This document shows positions 44,301-53,300 of a DNA stretch of 64,000 nucleotides, in pieces. Location: contig OX637392.1 of the NCBI GenBank assembly GCA_951799425.1, forward strand, positions 33,254,093-33,318,092, read 5' to 3'. The position numbers and the translations under genes were made by a program. Origin of the DNA: Ilex aquifolium. Lineage: Eukaryota > Streptophyta > Magnoliopsida > Aquifoliales > Aquifoliaceae. Below the pieces are notes generated by a model. That model saw nothing but the letters and a program-made list of their open reading frames with translations, made no database searches and was not told the DNA's origin. Position 1 is the first letter of the stretch. Every line of letters starts with the position of its first letter.

Positions 44301-45851
44301 ACTCAACTGGTTTCCCGCCTTCGCTTTCAAGAATTTACTACCCGTAGTAGGAAATGGATGGGAAGAACTTCGGTCATTGATAAAACTGAAAACTACCCCT
44401 CCTGGTAACTGAAATGTAATCCGCTTGCGGAAACAATCCATTACCGCCCGGAAAGCGGACAACAAATTCATCCCAAATATAACGTCGTACCCCTTCATGT
44501 CTAACACAACCAAATCTACAATCAACTCTTGCTCCCCAATGCGAAGCATACATTCTCTACATACCCTAGTTGTATCCAATCGTTCTCCCGTAGGCAAGTC
44601 AACATTCAATGCATGTTCTAGCTTCTCAAAAATCAATCCCAAATTCATAGCATATGCAGTACGTATAAAAGAATGAGTAGCACCGGGATCGAATAAGATT
44701 CGGGCCCAAGAATTGTAGAGAAGAATGATACCTTCCACAACGGCATTGGAGGCATCCTCCTCCGGTTGGGTTAAGGCAAATACTCTCCCCGGATTGGCAT
44801 CACCGGGGGCTTGAGCTCTCAATGGTCTCGGTGGTGGAGGGGGCCTATTTGCATTTGATGGCCTGGCTGATTGATTGGTCTTGGGTGGAAGCGACGGGCA
44901 GTTGTTTCGGAAGTGCCCTACACCCCCACATGCAAAGCATTGACGAGGGTCAGTGCTTGGTCTAGTCGGGGCATGCCCCTCTCCTCGGACTGTAGGAGGT
45001 CTCTGCCCCACCGCCTGATCGGGGCGACGGTATGGTAACGCCCTCGGTGCTCCACTGCTACTGGCACCTGAACGAATCGGTCCCCCTCTAGCATAACTCT
45101 GCCTCCTCTGAGAGTCATCAAGGTCCCTCTCCACCAATGCTGCTCTGTCAACCAAATCCCTGTACTCCCAGATTCTAAGGGCCACAAGTTTCTCTCTGAT
45201 AGTTGGTCTCAAACCCTGCTCGAAACGTTTGGCCCTCCTCTCCTCGGTAGATATGAACTCTGAAGCATAACGGGACAACTCATCGAACTTCCTCTCATAC
45301 TCCGCAACGGTCGTACTGCCCTGTCGTAAAGCTAGAAAGTCTGCATGCATTTTATCTCTGACCGACTCGGGGAAATACTTGTCGTTGAAGTTTTGCTCAA
45401 ATTCCTCCCAAGTGAGTGTATCGGTGTCCCTCCTCTTCTTCACAGACTCCCACCAGTAATCGGCCTCCCCTTCCAATAAATAGGTAGCCAAGCCAACCCG
45501 AAGGTCCTCGGCGATCCCCATACCATCACAGATTTTCTTCACTCGGCGGACCCATCGATCCGCATCTAAGGGATTTGAGCTCCCTTGGAAAGTGGGTGGA
45601 TGTTGTCGTAGAAATTCCCGAAGGGCCACCATCTTCCGGTTCTCGTCCCCATTTCCCGGCACTTGCACTAAAGGACGAACCCCACCGTTGTGGTGGTTGT
45701 TCCCACCTTGTTGTTGCACTAAGGTGGTGAGTTCCCTTAGACATTGGTAAATCCCCTGCATGGCATCGGGAGGTGGTGGAGGTGGTGGATTTGCTTGACC
45801 TCCACGACCACGACCACGACCACGTCCTCTTCCTCCTTCCATCCTGCACAT
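41352..45851 (-). CDS. Tekay gag-pol polyprotein, about 1,500 aa, open
   Basis: One uninterrupted frame. A Gly-Arg/Pro-rich start leads to Gag ([14 protein letters not shown] near residue 130) and the knuckle [14 protein letters not shown] near 305-320. Protease follows near 388 as [10 protein letters not shown], where DSG is the usual triad. RT shows FIDDILIYS near 725 and RNase H shows [11 protein letters not shown] near 875. The integrase finger is near 1100-1130 ([17 protein letters not shown]). The catalytic Asp, Asp and Glu lie in [14 protein letters not shown] and [10 protein letters not shown]. The GPY/F motif and a chromodomain end the protein (EEATWEPE...YPHLF). It is expressed from the 5' LTR as one polyprotein cut by its protease. 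The Ser-to-Pro change beside the catalytic Asp may impair cutting; other motifs look normal. The ATG at 45842 is an alternative start. Confidence 0.92.
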   Translation of the reverse strand: MCRMEGGRGRGRGRGRGGQANPPPPPPPDAMQGIYQCLRELTTLVQQQGGNNHHNGGVRPLVQVPGNGDENRKMVALREFLRQHPPTFQGSSNPLDADRWVRRVKKICDGMGIAEDLRVGLATYLLEGEADYWWESVKKRRDTDTLTWEEFEQNFNDKYFPESVRDKMHADFLALRQGSTTVAEYERKFDELSRYASEFISTEERRAKRFEQGLRPTIREKLVALRIWEYRDLVDRAALVERDLDDSQRRQSYARGGPIRSGASSSGAPRALPYRRPDQAVGQRPPTVRGEGHAPTRPSTDPRQCFACGGVGHFRNNCPSLPPKTNQSARPSNANRPPPPPRPLRAQAPGDANPGRVFALTQPEEDASNAVVEGIILLYNSWARILFDPGATHSFIRTAYAMNLGLIFEKLEHALNVDLPTGERLDTTRVCRECMLRIGEQELIVDLVVLDMKGYDVIFGMNLLSAFRAVMDCFRKRITFQLPGGVVFSFINDRSSSHPFPTTGSKFLKAKAGNQLSFLASLMGDDRDKSHADVVLIVSDFPDVFPDELPGLPPQREIEFKIDLYPGTEPISIAPYRMAPLELKELRKQLDHLLAIGFIRLSTSPWGAPVLFVKKTDETLRLCTDYRRLNRVTVKNKYPLPRIDDLFDQLRGSKYYSKIDLRTGYHQLRIKEEDIPKIAFRTRYGHFEYTVMPFGLTNAPAAFMDLMHRVFRPYLDQFVIVFIDDILIYSQTQEEHARHLSIVLQILREHKLYAKMSKCEFWMKEVKFLGYVVSEQGVAVDPAKIEAVMKWEPPKNVTEIRSFLGLAGYYRRFVEGFSKLAMPMTRLTKKGEKFVWTQACELAFRTLKEKLTTAPVLIIPSSGEGYDVYTDASLRGLGYVLMQGGKVVAYGSRQLKVHEQNYPTHDLELAAVVFALKLWRCYLYGEKFQVFSDHKSLKYIFTQNDLNLRQRRWIEYLEDYDFTLNYHPGKANVVADALSRKSWGELNVSIGEWKLKDALGDFDLWVGEDGSRPCLFNLVAQPTLQRRVVELQSLDPELTSMRAKLENGETMEGWSLRNGELRYGEKLCVPDDSSLKEEILGECHRSKFAIHPGSTKMYRDMKHQYWWKGMKKDVARFIARCAVCQQVKIEHQKPGGLLQSLPIPEWKWDHITMDFVSGFPRTSRGHNAVWVIVDRLTKSAHFLSMKTTDTLETLNKLYIREIVRLHGVPLSIVLDRDSRFVAQFWQSLQRAMGTELHFSIAFHPQTDGQSERVNQILEDMLRACVLDFKGGWSDHLPLVEFAYNNSYQASIRMAPYEALYGRPCRSPTCWLEAGESSLFGPDIVRETTEKIQLIRERLRTAQSRQKSYADHRRRPLEFKVGYYVFLKVSPKKGVFRFGKKGKLAPRYTGPFEVIKVVGKAAYQLRLPAQLSGVHDVFHVSMLMKCQSDATHVVDLEDIEVEDGATYEEQPVRILDTREKELRNKVIRLVKVLWQHHRVEEATWEPELEMQEKYPHLFAT

Positions 45852-46013
45852 CAATTCACAATTTAGTTTAATTGATGTACAAGAGAACCTAACTATAGCT
45901 TTAGATTAAGGCATAAGACTAGTGAAAAATTAACTAATAAGTATTTTCACCCTAGTCCTAACTCCCTAGTGGAAATCCATACCTACAGCTCCCATGTAAG
46001 ACCTAAAGTCTAG

Positions 46014-46025
46014 GCTCTGATACCA
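46014..46025 (-). promoter_or_regulatory. Tekay primer-binding site (tRNA-iMet type)
   Basis: The minus strand reads TGGTATCAGAGC four bases inside the 5' LTR. This is the standard match to the 3' end of initiator tRNA-Met and fixes the minus orientation of the element. Confidence 0.9.
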
Positions 46026-46029
46026 ACTT

Positions 46030-48142
46030 TGTAACACCCCAAAACACACCCTAGCCGGCATTACATTCTAAAACATTCACATCATGAGAGCACTAAAATA
46101 ATCCATCAATAAATAAGACTTCATAAAGTCATCCATAAAATTTACAGCATTAACCCAAAAGAATAGGCCCATTTTGGCCTTTACATTCCAAAATCAACTA
46201 ATGTAGCACAGCGGAAATAACAAAAGAAAACTAGGCTTTACAATGTTCAAAATGAATATCCTAGTCTAGAACAAAAGAAAGTGTCGCTCTAGGCGTCCAC
46301 CTCGGGATCCACACTCCCGTCCAGTGGAGTCTCCCAAGTAGCGGGCTCCTCGACCCCTACGTCCTCCTCTTGTAGGAAATCTGAAAAATGTTAGCGGTAG
46401 GGGGTGAGCACAAAGCTCTGTAGAACAATTCTCTCAAACCCATACAAGGTTTAGAAAAAACATTCAAAACGGTCGGTCTCATTTCACAAATATCATACAT
46501 AAAGATTTTGAATGAAAATAGTGACATTTGAAAAGAGATCTCAAGTTTAAACAGTAGCAATAATCCATTAAAAGAATAAAGTGAGTTTAGCATCGATAAA
46601 CAAAATTCCAATTTAAGCTATTTAAGAAGGACTTCTCCCCATGCATTGTCACATACCAATGCATCGGCAAGAACGACCCAACTCCTGATTTCATGTATTT
46701 TTGGTTCATCCCCGTACCATGTATGTTGATTGCTTCCCGTGAATCTACCCAACGATCATACCTAGTCCACCAATTCCAACCAACAATCACAAATCTCTTT
46801 AGGAAGGGCGTGTACCGTCTCCTACGGCATTGACGAAATCCTCCCAAGGTGTCTAGTATACTAACCCTTTTCCTCGATATATATATGTGAACAATAGTGA
46901 TCGCGGTCACAACAACGATCCACTACGAGCATTAGGCAACCATCTCACCCCCACTGGGATAGACTAACCTTTAACACTCTACGGCATCTCTCGAAGGTAA
47001 TCCAAGTCCATCACAACAACCATACAATGAGGAAACCAAGAATATTCACAATTCACAACAATTTCCCAAATATAGTAAAAATCCCCAATTTTTCACATTT
47101 GTCATATAATCGAATAATCCAAGAAAATATGCAAGAGATCGTAATCTATATCATTTTGTTATACAATATTCAACAATAAAGTTTTGAAATCAAAGACAAA
47201 GAATAAATTAGGAGAAAATCCAATTTTCTTCAAAACTCGGGTTGGATTGTGAAAAAGAATGGTTCCATAGTTACCCAACCACCAAAATGTTTGAAACATG
47301 CCCTTTATTGCAAAAATATCAAGAATCATGTACTACATATCATATATACGAGAAGACAAGTGAGAGACATACATAAATATACAACCCTAGCCTCAATGTG
47401 TGAGAAATGAGAGAAAAATCCCTACCTCTTAGTTGTAGCTTTAAATACAAGACCCAACCTTCAAAACCTTTTTATTCTCCTTCCTTTTCCTCTTAATTTC
47501 CTCCTCCTAGGGTTTCAAGAGATTTGGGTGAGATTGGGTGAAGAAGGGAAGAAAAGGAAATGGGTATAGAAGTGGAATCTTGAGGAATTGAGGGTTTTGA
47601 TCTTCACAATTGATGTAAATCTCTCTCTTGGATGTGTTTTTCTCTTCCTCTCTTCTCCTCTCAAGCTATCTAGGATTTGGAGTGGTGTAATGAAGGCTAA
47701 GGAGGTGACAAAAATGTATTTATAGTGGAGGAAAAATCGAGGGTTCGCGAACAGAAAAATTCGGATTTTTACAGTGGCTACCGGTAGCTGATTTTGGCTA
47801 CCGGTAGCTCGGACACACGGGACCCTCGACTACCGGTTGGCTACCGGTAGCTGATTTTTACTGGACCATCGGCTACCGGTTGGCTACCGGTAGCTGATTT
47901 TTACTGGACCATCGGCTACCGGTATCTGAATTTGGCTACCGGTAGCTGATTTTGGCTACCGGTAGTCACTACCCATATTTTTTTCTACTTCCACTTCCAA
48001 TGCATTTTTGACCCATTTAGAGGTCGAATTGGAAAATTTTCATTAGATACACTTTTGTAGCTCTAGATGTCTACTATCTACTGTCCAAATTTCAGGTCAT
48101 TTGGAATTAAGACTAAAAATTTATGTCCAAAGTACTAAGAAG
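46030..48142 (-). repeat. Tekay 5' LTR, main part
   Basis: Matches 39095-41166 almost base for base, with scattered single differences and a 43-bp extra unit in the palindrome cluster. It is cut at AAGAAG (48137-48142) by viral DNA and resumes for 51 bases at 56441. About 95 bp of LTR, equivalent to 41167-41260, are missing. Confidence 0.9.
47717..47967 (-). promoter_or_regulatory. Tekay 5' LTR promoter: TATA and expanded palindrome cluster
   Basis: TATAAATA on the minus strand at 47717-47724, with CTACCGGTAG units at 47776-47967. The cluster is 43 bp longer than in the 3' LTR because of one extra unit containing GGCTACCGGTAGCTG and ACTGGACCATC. Confidence 0.6.
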
Positions 48143-48233
48143 GAAGAAGATTTGAACAATCGAAATTTAAACAAATAAATTGAAAAAGAAAGAATAGACC
48201 CATAGAACATAGGAAATTGGGGGAGTATCTTCT
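48142..48233 (-). repeat. Viral terminal repeat, 3' copy
   Basis: A 92-bp copy of 56349-56440 with one visible difference (AAAAAG versus ACAAAG). Its outer edge shares GAAG with the host LTR, a microhomology at the junction. Confidence 0.85.
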
Positions 48234-48234
48234 G

Positions 48235-48923
48235 TTCTTACTGTGACAGTTAGAACAGCATAATCATTTGAAGGAATTGCAAATTCACAAGGAATTTTGT
48301 AAACTGAAATAGCCATAAGGATCACAAGCTGTAGATATAAACAAATTTTCAAATATATATGAAAATTACAAATAAGCAACACTTACAACACTAGCACTTA
48401 GAGGGCCAGTGGAAATAAGATTGCAAAACTGAAGTCTGCATTGTAGGCCAAATTAAAGCTCTTCATTTGAGGCTTACAATTATCAGAGAGGGTAAGGAGA
48501 GAAATTTCAAGGCTTGTAATGGTCTAACAAGACTTGCTTACAACTGAAATCTGAAATCCTTATATAGGAGTAAGGATTTTGAAACCATCATTTCATCTTT
48601 GAAATCCATTCTGGGTAAACAGCTTTTGGCGGGGTAAAAGGTATTTACTCAGGGTAAGTTTGACAAATGGCTGACAAAAGGACGGGTAGGTCCAAAGGTG
48701 TCAGGGAATCTGACTTTCGGTGGAAAGTAAGGGTAAACTGCTTTTACTTTGGGAAAAGCAGGTTGACAGGGAAATTGTCGGTAACTTTACTTGAGGAAAG
48801 CACCGAAAAATCTGGGTAAATCTATGATAATCTTATCCTTACACGTGATAGACAACTTTTCCCTCTTGTGTGAGAAGAGAGTAGTGAGTGAAGCTATCAC
48901 AAGTAAAAATAGGTATCACATCA
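48235..48923 (-). promoter_or_regulatory. Viral intergenic region with pregenomic promoter
   Basis: There is no ORF of note. On the minus strand, CTCCTATATAAGG at about 48558-48570 is a good TATA box. Transcription would run towards 48143. GGTAAA- and GACAAA-rich sequence lies upstream. On the integrated copy the promoter is at the downstream end, after ORF2, and the short terminal repeat does not restore it ahead of ORF1. A transcript from here would enter the Tekay LTR. Confidence 0.6.
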
Positions 48924-50357
48924 TCACGGGATAGTGATGTCAACATCTGAATCTAGGTCATCATATCCTTCATACGGGTCCTGGGCATCCTGTAGTGGGG
49001 ATGGAGTGACGGATCCGGCTGAGGAACTTGGAGATGATGAACTTTGGCTGGCTACTGCAGCCTGCTGAATTAAATCTTGGGCCATTTTCAGGAGCTCAGC
49101 TGCTGATGGTTGAGAAGGTTTACTAGAGCCCTTTAATGAGGACTTCTTCTTCTTCTCCTTGATTTTAGAAACTGTTGAAGACTCTGGAGACTCTTTGGGA
49201 TTTTCTAATGCAGAAACCCTTAAAGTGGCAGAGGCCTTCTTAGCTGGAGTAATCGGAGGCAAGGCTGGTGGGACCACTTGTGGGGTCGGAACCTTGACTG
49301 GGAACTCATTCTGAATTGTGGCAATTATGGTGTCAAAGGAGAACCTAGGCCACCATTTAACAGAGAATTGTCTGGCAACATGGTGGTCAATAATCTGCCA
49401 TTGCCATCTGCAAATCCAAGGAATTCTGTACCTGCAAACAAAAGTTAGTAAACTGGGAATTGGAAAAAGGGACTGCTATTTACTAGGAGTAAAGGCAGAA
49501 CAGAAGTAGGAATATTGATCTTGAAGATCAATAGGAAAGATTTCAAGAATGGGGCCGTGAACGTGCCACCACCTTACAAACCAGGAAGGAATCTGGCTTT
49601 TGAAATCTTTATCAAACTGAATGAACCAGGAATGAGTGGATGACTCTCCCTGATAGAGCATAAGAGTGGTCCATGACTCAATATAGTCATAAAAATTGAA
49701 CCTCTTATTGGTACCTGTGAGATCTCGGAGAGAAGAAGGGTGAGATCCCCAATCTTTAACTGATAAAATCTTTTTAATATAAAGAGAATGGAAAGCAGCT
49801 TTACTGGGGTCATTCTTATCTGGGATAGCTTTGATATGAATGGACTCAGTAAGAAACAGAATATCTTTGTAAAATTCAAAAGTTCTTTCTGGATCACGAG
49901 GGACAAAAGTCCAATCTTTTCCAAGAAAAGCTTTGACTAAAACTTCAATATCTGTGATATGAGCATGAGCTGGCTCAATAGCAAAGACATTGTGGAAATT
50001 TGGTTTATTAACAAAATCTGATTTTGGGCCTTTTGGGTAAGAAGGTCCGGATCTGTAATAGGGATTTGATAGCTGGGTAGTATCTGGTGGTGCCATCTGG
50101 GCCATCTGGGAAAAAGTGGCAACTGGAACAATTGTGGGCCTATGGTGGTGACTGACTGGTCTACCAAGAGGCTGGAATCTATTTGCAATTTGGATGGCAC
50201 TTGAAGGGCCAGGTAAATGGGCTAAGGCACTTGTTGGGCCTTGGAATTGGGAAATTGGTCTTGGGTTTGGAGGACCCAATGTTAATGGTAACTTACGATC
50301 TCCCTTCCCCGAGTTTTTAGAGGAAGTGCCAGATTTGTGGGACTTACTGTCCGCCAT
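48924..50357 (-). pseudogene. Viral ORF2, unknown function, one in-frame amber codon
   Basis: The ATG at 50357 overlaps the end of ORF1 by 14 bases in another frame. The frame runs to a TAG at 49476-49478, then stays open in the same frame to 48924, in total about 477 codons. The N part is Ser/Pro-rich. The middle has WFVRWWHVHGP and the part after the stop has VKWWPRFSFD. The C end has a Lys-rich stretch (KIKEKKKKSS) and a Ser/Asp-rich acidic tail. Florendoviruses carry a second ORF of unknown role in this place, and the Trp pairs recall it. The TAG could be a disabling mutation or a readthrough stop: the next codons are CAG TCC, close to the CAR-YYA context. No product has an assigned biochemical activity. 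Confidence 0.65.
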
Positions 50358-53300
50358 TAGGTTCCTGCAAAAATTCACGAGTTAGAAAATCAGGTATGCA
50401 GTTATTACTGCCCTTAATATATTCTAAATCAAAATCAAAAATACTTAAAATAGCTTGCCACCTGGCAAAAATTTGCTTACTAGCAATATTTTGAACATCT
50501 TTTTCAAGCATGTATTTAGCAGACTTGCAATCAACACGCACAAGAAATTTTTGATTTAAAATATCATCCTGGAATTTGGAGATACACAGGACAATAGCTA
50601 AAATTTCCTTTTTAATAGTACTATAATTAACTTGTGCTTTGTTCCAAATTCCGGAATGAAAGCGAACAATTTGTTCAGAAGAATTAGGAGATTCTTTCTG
50701 AAGGAGAATACCACCGTAGCCAATGTCGGAGGCATCAGTTTGAATAATTTTGAAAGAGTCAACTGAAGGAATTCCGAGGCAAGGCAAAGTTTTGATATAT
50801 TTTTTGACTTGCTGGACAATGGATGTATGTTCAGAGGTCCAAGGAGAAGGATTTCCTTTGAGTCTGTCATACAGAGGTTTAACTGATGATCTGAGATTTT
50901 GATAAAAATCAGAAACATAATTCAGAGAACCTAAAAATCTTTGAAGTTGAGTCTTATCAAGAATTTCATCAGGAAATTTATCAGCAAACTGAATAGCTCT
51001 ACTGATAGGAACAATGGTGGATTTTTGGATATCATATCCAAGAAATCTAACAGAAGTTTGAAATAATTTAATTTTTCTGGCAGAGATGACTAGACCATTA
51101 TGTCTAACAGTCTCTAAAAATGCATTTAGGTGTTTCCAATGTTCTTCTATAGACCTGCTAAAGATGAGAATGTCATCAATATAGGTTATAGAACAATGAC
51201 TTAAATGATTAAAAATATCATTGATAATATTTTGAAATTCACTGGGTGCATTTTTTAAACCAAAAGGTACAACATTCCATTCATAATGACCAAAAGGTAT
51301 TGTGAATGCAGTCTTATACCTATCTTCAGGAGATATCAGTATCTGCCAATATCCACTTTTCAAATCAAACTTGGAAAATATGACAGAATTTTTTAATCTC
51401 TTAATCAAATCTTGCTTATTAGGAATAGGATACCTGATCCATTCCAAAACAGCATTTAAAGGTTTATAATTAATAACAAGTCTTGGAGTGCCTCTTTCTA
51501 ATTCTGCATTTTTCATAACATAGAAAGCTGGACAAGACCAAGGAGATTTTGACTTGCTAATAATTCCATTTTTTAGTAATTCAGAAATTTCTTTTTTACA
51601 GGTTTCCATTAATTCATGATTCATCTGAATTGGTCTTGATTTAGTGGGAATATTTTTTTCACTAAATCCTTTAATGTAAGGAAGTTTGACACTGTGTTTT
51701 TTCCTATGCCAAAAGGCTGTAGGAAGATTAGAGCAAACTTCTTCTTCAAGTCTTTGTTGAAATTGTTCAATTCTTTCAATTAAAATTGGATCAGTTAATT
51801 GATCAGAAATTCTTTTGTGATTTATTTCTTCTTGAAGAAATTTCACTTGATTCTTTTTCTGATTAATTATTCTGAGGTAAATAGAATCAGATTTAAGTTG
51901 TTTTAATTCTTTAATCTCAGGTTTGAGAATAAACTTAAATGTTACAGATTGACCTAAAGGTTTTGTAGACAAACCTTCAATATTTGTAGTAAAAGGGTAT
52001 AACAAATATATAAAAGGTAATCCTAGGATAACCTGATCTGTCATATCTTTTACTAAGATAAATGATGTTTTAAAACAAACATTATCCTGACAAATATGAG
52101 CCTTGGGCAATTTGTAAGAAACATTCATTTTACTGCCATTGGCAGAACTTAATCTTTCAAGAGTTTTTTCATAAAATTTGGTAGGAACAATTCCTTCTTG
52201 AATACAGTTCACATCTGCACCTGTATCAATAAGGGCAATTGTATCAAGTATAAAATCATTGTTAATGATTATTCGTACTTGAGAATACCATTTTTGTAAA
52301 TTAATTTTATTAACAGAATTAATTTGGTTATCACTTTGTGAACACTCATCTTGCGATGGCAGCTTCGTTAAACCTGCAGCTTCCAATACACCGGAGGTTG
52401 CTGGTATCCGCTGGGGAAGTGTTCTGTTTGAAGTTTCAACATCAGATTGGTTATTATCTTGAACTGTAGGTTCAAGGGGACTGGTGTTGGACATAGATAA
52501 AAAACTCAAAGTTTCAGCAAAGATCTTATCTTGTGCTTTTAAGTCTTTTATCTCAACTTTTAATTTATTAACTTCACACTGGAGATCTTGTAAAGTGAGT
52601 TCTTTCTTTTTCTCTTTACTAAATCTTTCCATTGTTTTGTTAATACTAATTAATTGTTTTTCACTTGACAATTGTTTGTTATCTTTTTTAACAAACAAAT
52701 CTTTGAGATTTTTTATGTATTTTATCTTAAGTTCAGGATCTTCAATTTTGCTGATCAAATCTATTAAGATTTGTTCTTCTTCAGCTTGCTTTGTGATTAC
52801 CCTAACTTTGTTACAACAATTATCCTTACACCCTAATTTGATGTCAGGTTCAATAGAATCATCTGAATTTGGGTGATCATCATCTGAAGAATCTTCTGGA
52901 CTACTTGTGGAGTCTGGAATTTCTTCAATTTTAGGAGCTGGGTTATTTAATCTGAAAATCCTAAGAATTTCTTCTGTTTCATTTTCAGCTAAATTTAATA
53001 ACTTAACTTGTTTTTTAATTGGGCATTCAGGACTAATGTGGCCTGGTTTTCCGCAATTAAAACATTTAATCTCTTCTTGGGCTTTACTTTTACCAGATAT
53101 CTTCTTCCTAGAACTTTTCTTAGGCTTAGAAGACCTATGGTGTTTTCTTTCAGATTTCTTGTAAAACTCAGATTTAGAGAATCTTTTCTTATCATGATCA
53201 TGGTGAGATTTAGACTTAGAATAATGCTTATGTTTTCTATGAGACTTGTGTTTTCTGTGACTAGTTGATGGTGCTACTGGAGGGAGACCATATTGTTCAC

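Noticed and set aside
41367..45187. Short ORFs on both strands within the Tekay polyprotein
   Set aside because: They overlap the 1,500-codon frame and contain no domain of their own.
49432..49483. Possible 52-bp intron in viral ORF2 (GTAAAT, a TACTAAC branch site, TTTGCAG) that would remove the amber codon
   Set aside because: 52 bases is very short for a plant intron and is not a multiple of three, so removal would shift out of the downstream open frame. The frame is already the same on both sides of the stop.
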